Assembly: GCA_003152275.1 (NCBI GenBank)
Contig: PLZU01000087.1
Coordinates: 42,357 to 106,356, forward strand
Reading direction: 5' to 3'
Length of the DNA: 64,000 nt
From: Actinomycetota bacterium
Lineage (GTDB): Bacteria > Actinomycetota > Thermoleophilia > Gaiellales > Gaiellaceae
Both the position numbers and the translations under genes were made by a program. Numbering within the stretch: position 1 is the first letter of the stretch; each line of letters begins with the position of its first letter. Below, piece after piece: positions 34,701-49,700 of the stretch. Below the pieces are notes generated by a model that did no database searches, had not been told where the DNA came from, and worked only from the letters and a program-made list of their open reading frames with translations.

Positions 34701-37700
34701 TCGTCACGTTGCCGGTGAACAGCCCGACGCCGCTGGGCGCGCCGATCGGCGCCTGACTGATCCGCCCGCCGACCGGGATGGTCGTCTGGCCGTCGCCGAT
34801 CAGCGCGACGGTCACCGTCGACGGCGAGCCCGGCACCGTGACCGCAGTCGGAGCCTCGGTCAGCCGCATGCTGTAGCTCGAGCCAGTCCCCGGCGCCGTG
34901 CAGGCGAGGTTGGCGCACTTCGTGACGACCATCCCGGACGGTGCCTGCACCACGCCGCCCGCCTCCTGGCTGCTCAGAATCTGGACGACGACCGGGTTGT
35001 TGAGCGTGCTGACGGCCGGCGTCTGGACGTACTCGTGCGCGAGCGTCGCCGTCGGATCGACCTGGGCTGTGATGAAGGTGTTGTGCGGGTCGAAGCGCGA
35101 CTCGAGCGGCGCCGAGTTGACCGCGATTACGACCGGCACGTTCCAGTTCGTCGGGCTGAACGTGACCGTGTAGCTGCCGGGCGTCGTGCCGAACGGCGGG
35201 GTGACCTGGTGGAACCGCGGATCCGCGCTGATGAGCCCGCTCGAGAGGCTGACGTAGTAGTCGAGCGTCCCGGTGCCCGTGCCGTTGATGTCGAGCGTGA
35301 CGGTGTTGCTCGGCGCCGCTGCGAGGCTGATCTCGAAGTAGTCGGTGATCTGCGTGGTCGGGGTGCCTTCGAGCACGACGTTCGACGCGTTCCTCGACGG
35401 CAGCGCGAAGGCAATCGTGAAGGAGCCGGCGCCGACGATCTGTTTCGAGAGCGTGGCCGTGCTCGTGCCTCCGCCGACCGTGGCGCTCAGGATCACGGTG
35501 CCCGGCTGAATGTGGCCGCCGCCGTCGGTCTCCACGATCGGCCGCCCGATGTCGCCGGCGTTGAACGCGCCGGCGAGCGAGGAGATCGTCGAGGTGAGGC
35601 CCGTGACCTGGCCGTCGCGGAAGCTCGGGAAGCCGGAGAGGCGGCTCGGGAGTTCGAACGCGCCGGTCGGCCCGGTCACGGCGCTGAACAGGGTCACGGT
35701 CGTGCTGTTGCTGACCGCGATGATCACGTCCCCGGCCGGGATGCCCGCGCCGACGATCGGCTGGCCGAGATCGCTGAGCGTGAAGTTCGCCGTCGCCGAG
35801 GTGAAGGCGGTGCCGAGGCCCGAGCCGTCGGTGAAGTCGGCCGGCGGCACCATCCGGCTCGGCAGCGAGAACGTGATGGCGGTGCCGGCGGCGACTGCGG
35901 CCGAGAGCGTGACGGTGGTGGCGCTGACGAACCCGGCGATCGTCGTGCCGGCCGGGATCAGGATCCCGCCGTCGGTCTCGACGATCGGCTGGCCGACGTC
36001 GGAGGCGACGAACGTCGCGGTCAGCGATGTGAACGTCATCGTGCCGTTGCCGACGCCGTCGGTGTAGATGCCGGGCGTGTCGCTGTTACCGAGCTGGCCA
36101 ACGAGGATGCCCGGGATGCCGGTGTCGATCTTCGTCACCTCGACGTTACGGACGACCGCGTTGTCGAAGAACGGATCGGCGCTCAAGACAGACTGGCTGA
36201 CCTCGTAGACGCGCGTGCCGTCCTGGAGGCCGTCATTCACGGCGCCGACCCAGACCTGCTGCGGGATCATCCAGGTGGTCGGCGTGAAGACGAGGACCAC
36301 GGCGCGCTGCGAGAGGTCGACCTCCTGGCCGTCGAGTGTGGTCTGCTGGTAGAAGGTGCAGACCGCCGTGGTCGCGCACGCCGCGGGTGGTGCGTTGCCC
36401 GTCGTGAGCAGGATCGAGTCCCCGACCTGCGAAGCCTGGTTGTTGCCGAGGCGGTTCGCGAGCGTGTCGGGCTCGGCGGTGACCGTCACGTAGACCGTCG
36501 AGGTCGGCGCCTGCCCGAGCCTGACGTTGTAGTTGTCGACCGTGCCGATCGGGCCGGAGCCGTTCTCCTGGACGACGGTGCCGCCGGCGTTCTCGGTGAC
36601 GATGACCGCGCCCTGCGAGCCCTGCGCGACGCTCAGGCTGATGCCGGCGATGACGAGATCCTGGTAGAGCTGATCCGACGTCAGCACGTCGTTGTTGATC
36701 GTCGAGCTCGTCCCGTTGATGTCTTGCGAGTAGACGTTGCCATTCACGTCGCCGGCGACGTTGATCTGGTTCGAGCCGTCGCCGCCGATGACCCTGACCG
36801 CTACACCCGGCGGCGTCGAGAGGACGTCGATCGTGTCGTCGCCCTCGAGCGCGTCGATCTCGATGACCTGGATGTTCCGGTAGGTGACCGACATGCCGGC
36901 GCCGAAGATGCCGTGGTCGGTGACGACGATGTGGTCGGCGAACTCGGTGCCGAGGATGATCAGCTTGTTGAAGCCGGTTCCGCCGTCGACCGAGACCGGC
37001 GCGTTCATGTTGTACTCGACCTGGTTGTTGCCGGCGCCCGTGCGGACGTCGGTCTCGGCGGCGGTCGAGAACCCGTTCGTCGTGATCGGGATCGGCAGGC
37101 AGTACGGCGCCGAGATCGTCGCGCAGCCGCCCGGCAGGATGATGTTGCCGGCGCTGTCGGTCTGGGCGAGCGCGAAGCCGCGCACGATGAACAGGTTGTT
37201 GCCGCCGTCGCCCTGGAGATGGACGACCGCCTGGTTCGAGTAGACCGTGAAGACGTTGTTGCCGGTGCCGCCGTCGGCGACGAGCGGCGAGCTCGTGCCG
37301 CGCGACAGCCAGCCGCGGGTCGTGGCGACGGTGGCGACGTCGAAGACGTTCTCGGCGGCGAGCGTGCCCGAGCCGTTGAACGTCGGCGGCGGCGGCGGCG
37401 GCGAGGAAGCCGGGGCGGCGTTGCGCCGGTCGCCGTAGATCTGACCGATCTGGAACTGGTTGTCGCCCGAGCCGCCGTCGAGGTAGGTCGGCGCGGCGTT
37501 GTCGTCGACTGCGAAGTAGTCGTTGCCGCCCGCGCTGTAGACGTGCACGCCGCCGGTGAGCGAGCTGTCGTAGTTGATCCGCTCGACGCCGTACAGCGGT
37601 GTCGTCGAGGTGAGGCCACCTCCCTGGAGCGTGGAACCGTCGGAGCTCAGGCCCTGCGCGACTTCGAGCGCCGTCTGGCCGGTGGTCCCGTTCGGCTGCG

Positions 37701-40700
37701 CATGGAGCAGCGCGACGAATGCGGCCCCGCCGGAGCAGATGCCGGCGCTCGAGCCGCTCGGGTTCGGCGTCGAATCCGGAGCCGAGCAGTCGCCGGTGCC
37801 CTGGTACAGCACCGGCCGCGCGCCTGTCTCACTGCCGCCCGCGTCGGAGAGGTACGGCACGCTGCGGAGCAAGAAGATGTCGTTCGTCGCGCACTCACTC
37901 GTTCCGCCGGCGCCGCAGTAGGTGCCCGTGTTGTCGGGTCCGCCGGGCGCGGGGGTGTCGTTGCCGGTGTAGGTGTCGTAGCCGTAGATGTTGAGCGTGT
38001 CTGTGCCGTCCGTCGGGGCGTGCGTGCCGAGGACGTTGATCTCGTAGTTGTTCGCGCCGAACTGGCTGCCCGAGGTGTAGATGTCGTAGACGTTGTTGCC
38101 CGACTGGCCGTCGAGCGTGAGCGTGTCGGCCGCTGCCGCGTCGGTGCCGAGCGTGACCATCGACGGCAGGTGGTTGACGATGAACGTGTCGTCGCAGCCC
38201 GAGCCGTTGTTCGGCGGCGAGGCCTGCGTGCACGTGCCTGCGCCGTCGCCCGGCGTAGCGAACGCGCCCGATGCGGTCGGCGTTGCGCTGCCGTACGCGC
38301 GAGTCTGGCCGCCGAGGTAGGTCTGGTCGAAGATGATCGTGTCGGTCTGGCCCGCGCCGAACACACGCGTCAGACCGCCGCCCAAGCCCGGCGTGATGGA
38401 GCCGCGCAGCACGATGACGGTGCCGTCGCCGGTGCTCGTGTCGGCGAGCGACGCGGGATGCGAGTCGCCGCAGATGTCGATGTTGCCGGTGAGCTTCGTC
38501 GGCTGGCTCGGGTCGCTCGCGTTCGGCGTGATCGGGCCGCACGCCGCGCCCGATGCGACGGCGCCCGTGTCTCCCGGCTTGGTCGTCGCGAGGATCTGGC
38601 TGCTCGGATCGGTGACGACGTCGTCGGCGGAGACGAGCTTCACGTCGCCGTTCTGCGCCTCGATCAGCCCGAACGACGTGGGTGTGGTCGCGTAGACGGT
38701 CGGCGTACCGGTGCCGGCACCCCACGTCGTCACCGGCGAGTTCTCGGTGACGAGCGTCGAGCCGTTGTGGAGCAGCAGGATGTCGTTCCCCGCGGTCACG
38801 GTCGGGTTGGCACACGCTGCGGTCTGCGCGGCGAACGTGGGCGCGGCGTTCACGCAGGCGACGCCGTTGCCGTCCGCGCCGGTCTCGGTAGTCGTTAGCC
38901 GCACGTTGCCGTTGCGCGCCCAGCCGAGCAGCACGTCCATCGGTGCTGCGATGCCGCTGCTGCCGGGCGTCTCAGTGATGTAGACGCTGTTGTCGGCCTG
39001 CGCGGCGAGGTCGCACGTCGCGCTGACGGTGCGCTCGCTCGTGCTCGCGTTCTGGTAGTTGCCGTCCTGGTAGCCGAGCGTGAAGGTCTGCGTGCAGAAC
39101 CCGCCGTCGTTGACGTTCGCGCCGGAGTAGACCTTCAGGTCGTTTCCACCGCTCGCCGAGCCGATGCTGCCGCCGACGGCGTTCAGGTCGACGTTGTTCG
39201 CGATCACGTTCGGCGGCAACACCGTTCCGGCCGTATTGACGCCGGCGCCGTTGCCGCGACCGTCGACGATGCTGCCGGCCGCCGTCGTCAGCGAGCTGTC
39301 ACCGCTCGTCGTGACGGTGTTGATTTCGAGGTCGCCGCTCGTCTGCTGTATGAACGCGCCGTAGGTGCCGCTGTGCGGCGGCTTGCTGGGCAACGGGATG
39401 CTCGTGAGGTTGTAGGGCGCACGGCTCGCCTGCGTGTCGAGGACGGTGAGCACGCCGATGTGCCCGGCCGCGTCGACACCGTCGGCGTTGACCTGGGTCT
39501 GCAGGAAGTTCCCGGGGGTGCCGACGCCGCCGAAACCGGAGATGCCGCCGCTCGGGTCGGTAGCGATGCCGTTCGTGCCGGCGGTGATCATGATGTTGCG
39601 CGCGATCGCGTTCGTCGAGCTCGGGCTGTACTGCGGCACCGGAGCGTGCTCGGAGGCGTCGAGCACGGCGCCGGCCGTGTTCAGCGTCACGTCGGCGGCG
39701 ATCGCCGGGTTGCTGCCGCACAGGCTTGCGCCGCCGGTGCACTGGCCGCTCGCCTTGATCTGGCCGACGAGCAGGTTCGGCGTCGTCTGCTCGGTATCGG
39801 TGATCGAGCCGTTCGTGAGCACGTCGATCCGGCCGATCGTGTCGGTGCTGTCGCTGCTCCCGAACGTATGGCTGTTGGCAGCGACGAAGTTGCCGTCAAC
39901 GTTCGTGAAGAGCGTGAGCGTGACGACCGTGGCAGTCGAGCTGTGGCTGACGTCGATGTCGTTGCCCGCGACGAGACCCGGCTCCTGCGTCAGCTGTGTC
40001 GTGTCGGTGAACGTGTAGGCGCTGTTCGCGGGCGTGTTCGTCGAGCCGAGCGCGGCGAGCAGGCCCGGATCCGGCGCGGGGCCGTCGCCGTCAGGATGGA
40101 AGTCGTTGGTGTACGTGTTCGGGTTCGGGCTCTGGCTGAAGCCGGTCGTGTCGTTGACCTGGACGCTGACGCCGACCACGTTCGCCGGGTCGTTGCCCTG
40201 CTGGCCGTCGAGGATGTGGAGGTTCACGTCGTGGCCGGCGCGGATCGGGCCGAGTGTCGGCGTGAGGAAGCCGCCGGTCTCGCAGCTGGAGGTGCTTTCG
40301 CGACAGGTGGAGGAGATGTCGAGGACGAGGTCGGTCTTCGCCTCGGCGATCAGCACTTCGGGCTGGTCGACGCTCGCCCGCATGTAGTTCAAGAGCTGAA
40401 CCGTGATCGGCGTGCGCGTCCCGCATTCGGGCCCGCTCTCGCAGCCGGCTGACCCGCCGTCGGCGATCACGTTGAGGATGTTCGTGACGATCGCGTTCTG
40501 GTCCGGGCCGGCGAGCGTGTCGGCGACCTGGTTGACGATGTTCGTCGTCCCGAGCGGATTGTAGATCTGCCCGTCGAGCGTGAGAATCGCGTTCGGTCCA
40601 CCCGGCAGCAGGTGCTTCACGTCGACTTCGGTCGGCGGGAACTTGTGGATGATGATGAACTCGAAGGTCTGCTGGAAGCCGCCGCCGCAGGTTGCCGAGC

Positions 40701-43700
40701 CGGCGTAGCCGGTCCCCGTGCAGTCGGCGATCGAGTCGCCGTCGGTTTGGCTGCCGTCGAACGGCACGTTGTCGACGTTGACGGTGACGGTCGCGCTCGC
40801 GCCGATGTTGACGACGTTGATCGCGTGCGTCTCCATCGCATCGACTGACTTGTTCGTCAGCTTCACGTAGTCCCACGTGTGCTGGACGATCAGCTGGCCT
40901 GCGAGACCCCAGATCACGCCGTTCGGCGCACTGCCCGGCAGGCCCGACGGGTCGTTCGTCGAGTAGGTGACGTTGCCGTTGCCGTTGTTGAGGATGTCGG
41001 CAAGGCAGATCGTGTCGCCGGGCGTGAAGGACTGGCCGAGACCGACCGCCGAGCCGCCGGCGCAGGTGTGCGAGTTCGCGCAGCCGAGGGTGCCGCAGTC
41101 GAAGGCGTTGACGTTCACGTCGGCGACGACCTTGCCGCTCGCGTCGACGGTGAACACCGGGTTCGGCGACGGCAGGATGATCACCGTCGACTCCCAGTAG
41201 ATCTCGCGGTACAGGTTCGTCGTCGAGCTCCCGTCGGTGCCTCCGAAGTCGAGGAAGCCGGAGCTTCGATCGGTCTGGGTGTGGAAGTTCGTCACGACCT
41301 GGTTCGCCGTGACCGTGAGGCTCGCGGTCTTGACCGTCGAGCCGGCGACGCCGGCAACGTGGGCGTCGGAGTTGTCGTAGATGTGAGCGTTCGAGTTCGT
41401 CGCGCCGCCGAGACAGCCGCACGAGGCGGAGGAGTGCGAGAAGAGATTGATTCCCTGGTAGGCGGCGGTGATCCCTACAGAGACGTTGCCGGTCAGGTAG
41501 CTGCCACTCTCGAGCTTGACCTGCGCCTCGCCGCTCACGTTGATCGTGCTGTTCGCGTTCGATCCGGCGCCGAGCGCGACCGTCGACTGCTGGCTTTGGG
41601 CCGTCCCTTGGAGGTTGTCGACGACGCCGTCCAGACTGATCGTGTTCGCGTTGATCGTGCCGTCGCTCCCGATGTCGACGAGGTCGGTGGCGCTCGAGTT
41701 GCCAATGCTGAGCGTGGCGGTCGAATTCGTGATCGTGCCCAGGCCGCCGATGCTGTTGCTTGTCTGAACGTAGGCGTTGTCAAGGCTCGTGCGCGCGTCG
41801 ACCGTGGCCGCGCCGGCCGCGGTGATCCCGCCGTCCATGCTCGTCTGCGTCGTGTAGTCGGCGGTGACCGTCGCGCCGTTGTCGGACCCTGCGAACAGTC
41901 CGCCGGAGCCGGTCGAAGCAATCGAGACCGGCGTCAGATCCGAGTGCGCGCCGACCGTGACGTTTCCGGCCCCGTTTGTGCCGAGCCCGGTCAATGTCGC
42001 GCCGCTGTCGATCTTCAGGTTGTTGGTGATCGATACCGCGGTGTTCGCACCGGCGTTCGTGACAGCGATCAGGCCGCCGCCGTCGTTCGACGAGATCGTC
42101 GAGCCGCGCACGAAGGCGTGCGTCGTGACGGTGAGGTTGTTACCCGAGGTCAGGCTGGCGCCCGAGCCGATCTCCGTCGTCACGGTCGGGCCGTAGTTGA
42201 CCTCCGAATCAGCACTGCTGACGCTGATCGCGCCGCCGCCGCCGCCCGTTGCGGAGGCCGAAATGGTGCCGTCGCCGGTGGACGCCGCGAACGGGATGTT
42301 CGCGCCGATCCCGACGAGCTGCTGGGTACCAGAGCCGGGCGTGATCGGGAACAAGAGCTCCTGGGCGGCGCAGACCGAGGAGACGCAGCCGTTGCTCGTG
42401 AGCTGCAGACCGTCGATGCTGAACGTGCTCGAGGCGCTCCCGCCGCCGGCGAAGATCGTCTCGACCCCAAGCGTGACCGGATCCTCGAGCTGGAAGCTGC
42501 TGCTCGACGCGCTCGTGACGATGTAGCTGCGACCGTCGACCAGGTTGACGATCGGGGCGTCGCCGGCGGGCGTGAGCGTGTTGATCGACGGCGGGTTCGT
42601 GTTCGGGCCCTGCGTCAGCGTCAGCAGCTGCAGCGGCTGGTTCGTTGCCGTGCCGCAGTCGGTCTTGAGCCCGGTCGCGTGGCACAGCGTGTCGGCGAGC
42701 TGGTAGACGAGACCCTCGACCTTGTGCACGTAGTAGAAGCCCGAGGAGATGCCGATCCCCGAGCCGCTGACGAGCTGGTAGTAGACCTCCTCGCCGTTCG
42801 AGAGGCCGATGTCGGCGCCATTGTTGAGGCACGGCTTCCCACCGCAGGTAGCCCCGTTGGTGTCGATCGAGAAGTAGATCGCGTTCGCCAGTCCGGTCGT
42901 GCCGTCGACGTTGCCGCTGCCGTCGAACGTCCACTTGCTACCGATCTGTGTGCTGTCGAAGGCCGCGAGCGGGGCCGGGCCGTGGTAGGTGACGACGTCG
43001 CCGTTGCTGAAGCTATTCGAGAACTGGACGGCGTTCCCCGAGACGTTGTTGTCGGTGCCGCTCGCCGAGCTCGAAGTCAGGCCGCCGACCGGAACGAGCT
43101 TGACCTGGAAGTCGCCCGGGTAGAGCGAATCGCCGTACTGGTCGGTCGGGCTTACGACGTCCACGACCTGGTACTCGCTGCCGCAGATGAGCCCGCCGAT
43201 GGTGTGCGTGCTCGGGCAGCCCGCGCCGCCGGTGCCGATCGGGTAGTAGAAGACGAGGTCGCCGTCGTGGAGGTTCGGATTCCGCAACCCGAAGTCGATG
43301 CTCTGCATCGTCAGGTTGACGTTGCCGGCGCCGAAGGTGTCGCCGAGCTGCACCGAGTCGGGGCCGGCGACGATCACGCTGTAGCTCCGGCCGCTCGTCA
43401 GACCGCCGAGCGTGCCGCCGCCGTTCGCCTGGTAGGTGATGGTGTCGCCGGTGGTCGCGTCCGAGAGGCACGGGACGCCGTTGCAGAAGAACGTGATCGT
43501 GTGCGTGCTGCCGTCGACGTTGCTGCCCGCGTCGAAGGTGCCGTTGGAGACCGGCGGCGGCGGCTGGTTCGAGGACGCGTCGATGTTGATCGAGCCGGTG
43601 AGCGAGGTGATCGAGGCGCCGCCGGTGACGGTCGCCTGCACGGTCGGCGAGAGGCTCGCCTTCGCGGTGAACCCGCTGACGTTCAGCGCTCCACCGGTGG

Positions 43701-46700
43701 CGCTGCTCGTGCTCGCGTCCGAGTCGTTCTGGCTGAGCGCCGAGCCGGTGATGTCGCTGTTCACGACGATCGTCGAGCTCGCCCCGCCGAGCGTGATCGA
43801 GACGCTCGGGGAGCCGTTCGACGTCGAGTTCGAGTTGCTGAACGAGAGCAGTCCGCCGCCGGCCTCGACCATGCCGGCCGTGGCCGTGTCGTTGCCGTTC
43901 GCGATGACGCTCAGCTTGTTGGCGCCGCTCGTGTTGCTCGGCCCGGTTACGTTGCCGAAGAGATTCGCCTCCGTGTCGCCTGAGGTCGTCGCCGTCGGGT
44001 CGCTGTTGACGTTCACGGCGATGATCGCACCGTTCGCGTTGTGCTGGTTCGAGATCGCGACGTTCGACGAGTACGCCTCGATGTCGACCTCACCGGACGG
44101 CGCCTGGAGGTTGCCGCCCGACTCGACGTTCGCCTTGTCGGTTGCGTGGGCAAGCGCGGTCATGGTGGTCGAGTCCATCGCGAGGCCGAGCGCAGCCGTG
44201 ACGGCGCTGCCGACCGCCTGGACGTTGTCCGTCGTGTCGAAGCTCGTTCCGTCGTAGTTGTGGTATGCGAGCACCTTCACGTTGCCGCCGGTGCTCGTGA
44301 CCGAACCCTGCACGTCGGTCAGGATCTTCGAGCTGTCGGTCGCGTGGACCGTGTCGATCGTGGCCGCGCCGAGCAGGCTGAGGGTCACCGCCGAGTAATT
44401 GGCGAGCGCGCTCGTCGCCACCTCGGACTCGATCGTGACCGTCCCGCTCGCGCTGAGCGAGCCGTCAACCGACGTCGTGACGTTCGGGTCGACTGTCGCG
44501 TTGAGGGTTCCGGCCGAGACTGCGCCGCCCCCACCGAACGCAAACCCGCGGCCGTTCACGATCACGTGCGCAACGTCGGTCGCCTGCACCTGCGCGCTCG
44601 AGAGACCGGTCGCCGAACCGCTGAAGCCGGTGTTGATCGTGCCACCGGCCGTCGCGCTCGGCTGGACGACGCCGACGCCGAAGACGAGCCCGACGGACAG
44701 CGAGCGGCCGTCCACCTCGGCCTGCTGGTACGTGTTGCTCGTCACGGTCAGCGAGCCGCCGTTGAGAGTTGTGCTGCCGACCGTGTTGTCGACGGTCGGC
44801 GAGTCGGTCGCGGTCGAGTTCGCGCCCGTGACCGAACCGAAGAGCGAGGCGCCGCCGAGGAGTGCAATCGCGTAGGCCGTGTCGCTGCCGGTGCCGCCGT
44901 TGCCGACGCAGCTGCCGCCGACGCAAGACTCGTTGAGCGACGTCGTGAACTCGAGCGACCCGGCGCTGATCGAGCCACCGGATTCGGTGAACGAGCCGAT
45001 CGTCGGTGAGAGGTCGGCGAGCGCGGTCTCGACGCCCGCGGTGAACAGGCCTGACGCTGCGAAGCCCGTGCCGGACGCGTAGGCGGTGATCGTCCCTGTG
45101 GCGGCGAAGTCGACTGTCCCACTGCCGTCGTGGATCTGGGCCTGGTCGCCGAGGTACGTGCGAACCGTGCCGTTCGCATGCGCCTCGGTGTCGCTCACCG
45201 CGGCCGTGCCGACCAGACCGATCGAAACGAGCTGAGTCGTGGCGGAGACCGGCGCCGTTGCGTTCGCGCTGACGGTGATCCCACCCGAGCCCACGGTGAC
45301 GGAGGTGTCGGAGAGGCTGCCGTTGTGGCTCGTGCCGTGGGTCGGCCCGATGTAGGCCTCGGTGACGGACGCGTCGGTCGCCTTCGCCGTGATGCCGGCG
45401 CCGCCGATCGCCGAGACGCCGACGCTCGACGAGCTGACCGTGGTCGTGTTCGAGGTGTTGGCGCTGATGTTCACCGCATTCGTGTTGGAGATCGTGGCGC
45501 CGTCGGCGACGTAGGCCGCGTTGGTCCCGCCCGTGTTGGACTCCGCGTCCTGACCGGAGAACTGCAGGAGCCCCACGCTCACGCTGCTCTGGGTCGGCTG
45601 CGAGACGTGCGGAGTACGGCCGGCGACGACGACGGTTCCATTCGGTGCCGAGACCGTGCCGCCGGCACCCACGAAGGCCGCCGTCGACGAGTTATCGGCC
45701 GCCGTGGTGTTCGTAATGCCGACGCTCACCCCGAGCGACACGTTGACGTTCTCGCTGCTCGACTGGGCACCGACGTTGGTCGAGAGGAACTTGTCGTTGG
45801 CCCCAAGGAGCGGGTAGACGCTCCCGCCGCCGCTCAGGTCGAAGTTGTTGAGCGCCGCAATGACGACGTCGCTGTTGTCGGATGTGCCACCGGACAGCGA
45901 AGCCGAGATGGTGGGAGCGTTGGTCGCCGTTGCATCCGCACCTGCGCCTGCAGCGAGGAGGCCGACCCCGACCGCGTCGGTGAGCGCTACCGCGTCCGAG
46001 GTCACGATCGACTCGACCTCGATCAGGCCTGACTCGTGCGGCGAGCCGCCGATCGTGGTGGAAACCGTCGGGTTGGTCGTCGCCTGGGTGCTGACCACCG
46101 AGACGCCGAACCCGAGCGCGATGCCATCCGAGAGGCCGACCGCCTTCGATGAAGCGTTCACATTCGAGGTAGCCGTGAAGGTCGATCCTGCCGACCCGCT
46201 CGCCACGGCACCCATCTGCGTCGTGGTCGAGCCTCCCGCGGTTGCCGTCGGATTCGCCGTGGCAACCGCCGCCACGAGGCTCGCGGCGATCGATGTGTCG
46301 TCTGCCACTGCGTGCTGGAAGACGTTCGACGTCAGGGTGATCGAGCCCGTCACGCTGATCGATCCGCTCCCCGGACCCGTCGTCACGACGGGCGAGTCCG
46401 TCGCGGTATCTGTGGTCACACTCGCCGACCCGAGGAGCGACGCGCTGCCGAGCAGAACGGTCGCCTGTGCGGGCCCAGTGGCGGGGCTGTTCTGGTTGAC
46501 GTCGGTCTCGAACGTGACCGAGCCGCCGCTGATCGTGCCGTTGCTGATGCCGTAGGCACCAATGGTCGGCTCGTTGTCGGCCGTGATCGTGTCGCCGCCG
46601 ACTGAGATTCCGAGACCCACGTTGAGCCCGCTGCTCGAGACGATCGTCGTCGCGATGCCTGTCGCCTGGAAGTCGACGGCGTGCCCGTTGTTCGCATGGA

Positions 46701-49700
46701 CCTGGGCCTGGTCGCCGAGGAATGCCCGGATCGTCGCGTTGTTCGTCGCCACGGCCTTGGTGTAGGAGCCCGAGCCGACGAGGCTGAGGGCGGTGAAGTC
46801 GGCCTCGATCTCCGCGGGCGAGGTGCCACTCGCCGACACGATGATGCCGTGCGCGCCCGTCGAGGTCACCGACGTCGGCGTCAGGCTCGAACCGGTCTTC
46901 GGGACGCCGCCCGAGTAGCCGGGACCGATGTACGCCTCGACGGTGGTGGTGTCTTTGAGCTCGACGTCGGTGAGCGTCAGGTCGGGCCCGCCTGAGATGC
47001 CGAAGTTCTTCGCGGTCAAGGTCTCGGTGTTCGAGCCGACTGCGGTGACGCTGACACCCGACGCGCTGACTGTCGCTCCGTCCTCGACGTAGGCCGCGAC
47101 ATCGCCGCCGACGTTCAGAGTCGAGGTCAGGCCGCTTGCGCCTCCGGCGAGCCCGACGGTCACCATCGTCACCGTGGGAACGGCCAGGTGCGACGAGCGC
47201 GCTGCGACGACGAGGTCGCCGCTCGCCGAGACGTTGCCGTGCGCCGCAATGCCGGCGGCAACGGAGGAGTCGTCGGTGGCGGTGACGCTCAAGGCTCCCA
47301 TGCTCAGCCCCCCGACGGAGACCTGCGTCGCCGACGCGTGCGCACCGTTCCCGTTGAACGAATCAGTCCCGCCGAGCGGGTAGACGCTGCTCGTGTAGTT
47401 GTTGACGGCGTAGATCACGACGTCGTTGTTGGACGACGAGGCACCCTTCGCCGTCGCGCTGACCGTCGGGGAGTTCGTGGCGGTCACGAAGACCGCGGCT
47501 GCCGTTACGCCGAGCGAGACGCTGAAGGCGTCGGCGGTCGCATTCGCATCCGAGGTGACGGTCGAGGTCACCTGTACGAGGTCGTGCCCGCCGACCGAGC
47601 CGCCGACAGTGGTGTTGGCGCCCGGATCGGTCGTGGCCGTGGTCGACAGGCCCTCGCCGGCGAAGCCGAATGCGGCGCCGATCGCGCGGCCGGTCGCCAC
47701 GGTTGCCGCGTTGAGCGTCGTCGTGACGGTGACGGCACCGGTCGAGGTGAGCACGCCGCCGACCTGCGTGGTCGTCGAACCGCCGGCCGTCGCGCTCACG
47801 ACGGTCACGCCGGCAGCCCCGACAAGGCCGCCCGAGATCGACTCGCCGGCGGCGTTCGCGCGCTCGAAGACGTTGCTCGTGATCGAGACGTCGCCACTCG
47901 CGGTCACGGTCGTGCCCGCTCCTGGGCCGGTCGTCACGGTCGGCGAGTCTTCCACCGTTAGCACGCCGGCTGCGACTCCGCCGACGAGCCCGACCGAGCC
48001 GAGCGTGAACGTGCCATAGGCCGGCCCGTTGCTCGACGACGGCACGAAGCCCGCGTTGAGCTGCGTCTGGAAGGTGATCGTGCCGCCGGTGATCGAACCG
48101 TGCCCGACGCCGTAGGCGCCCGCGGTGATGTCGAGCTTGGACGTTGACGTCGTCCCGCCCGCAGCGAAGCCGAGGGAGACGCCGATGCCGAGCGACTCAG
48201 CGTCGCTCGTCGCGGTCACGGTCGTCAGCACCTGCACGGCGCCCGAGTTCTCCGCGTTGATCACGGCGCCGTCACCGAAGTAGGCGAGTGCGGTCGCGTT
48301 CGAGGTGGCCTTCGCGCTGGTGAAGCCTCCCGCCACAGCTGCGCCGAGGTTCACCATCAGCGCCTGAGCCTGCGGCACCGTCGTCAGCGTCGCCTCGAGC
48401 TCGACGCCGCCGGAGCCGGTCGTCGTGATCGTGGTCGGTGAGGCCTGCGAGGCGATCTTGTCGAAGTGCGGCCCGATGTACGCCTCCATCGTCGAGGTGT
48501 CAGTCGCCTCGATCGAAAGACCCCCGAGGCCGACGCCGCCGACTGCTGCCTGCGCGACGCTGGCCTGCGGCGTATCGACCGCGGTGGCGGTGACGAGGAC
48601 GGAGCCGGCGGTCACGCTCGTGCCATCGCCGATCGACGCCACCTCGGAGCCCTTGATGTGGGCGAAGACGAAGATCGCGGAGGCGGCAAACGCGCCGACG
48701 CCGACGCTGGCGCCCAGGCCGGTCGCGGTGGCGGTGCGGCTCGAGGTGACCGCGACCTGCCCGCCCGCGCTCACCGTTGCGTTCTTGCCGATCGACGACG
48801 CGAGCGTTTGCTGCAGCTCGGCGGAGCCGTATGCGACGCCGATCCCGCCGGCGCCGCTGATCGCGATCGCGAAGACGTCGACCGGCACCGTCGTGACCGC
48901 GATCGACTCGATCGTGACGCCGCCGGTGACCTTGACCTTGGCGTTGTCGCCGAGCGTCGCGGTGACGGTGGAGGTGACGTTGTCGATCGCGACCGAGCCG
49001 TTCGCAGCCACGGCGCCCGCCGAGACGGCGATCGCCTGCGTCGAGGCGTTGATCGTCGAGCCGGCGTGGATCCGGAGGCTCGCGACGTCCTGGCCGACCG
49101 TCTGGCCGATCTGGACGCCGCCGACGCTCGCCGTCGTCGAGCCGCCGACGTTGCCGACCGCGACGGACACGCCGATCGCGAGCCCGCCGATCTCGCCGCC
49201 GATCGCGTTGGTCGAGACGGTGCGGTTCGTGTCGGCCTCGACGTTCACGCCGCCCCCGGCCAGCGGAATCTTCGCGCCGGTGTCGATGTGGGCGTTCTGG
49301 GTGCTGTTGTCGTTGATAACCACGATCTGGCCGCCGATCGCACCGATACCGCCGGCGCCGGCGACCGCATAGGCGGTCGTCGACTCGTGCAGGTTCGCCT
49401 TGACGAGGATCGTCCCGCTTGTGCTCGAAACCGTCGCGTCCTTCAGCACGCCGGCTTCGGTCGAGGTGTCGATGTTCCCGATCAGCACGCCCGCGCCGAC
49501 GCCGACGGCGCCGCCGCCGATCGCGCCGGCGATCCCGAACAGGCCCGCGGAGTCGAGGGCCCGCACCGAGATGTTCCCGCCGGCGGTGATCGTCCCGTCG
49601 ACCGTCGCGCTCGTGCCGCCGGGGATCGGCGTCGTCAGCGCGGTGTGCGTCGGGCTGCCGGTCGGCGCGCTCGACGAGATCGAGCTGCTCGCACCGGAGG

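Noticed and set aside
33988..38898. A 1,636-codon open frame on the plus strand, and similar ones at 48466-52221 and 57514-61383
   Set aside because: They are antisense to the giant gene and are rich in Arg/Asp/Ala/Val as expected from the complement of G/C-ending codons. They show no domains, signal peptides or repeats of their own, whereas the minus strand frame does.
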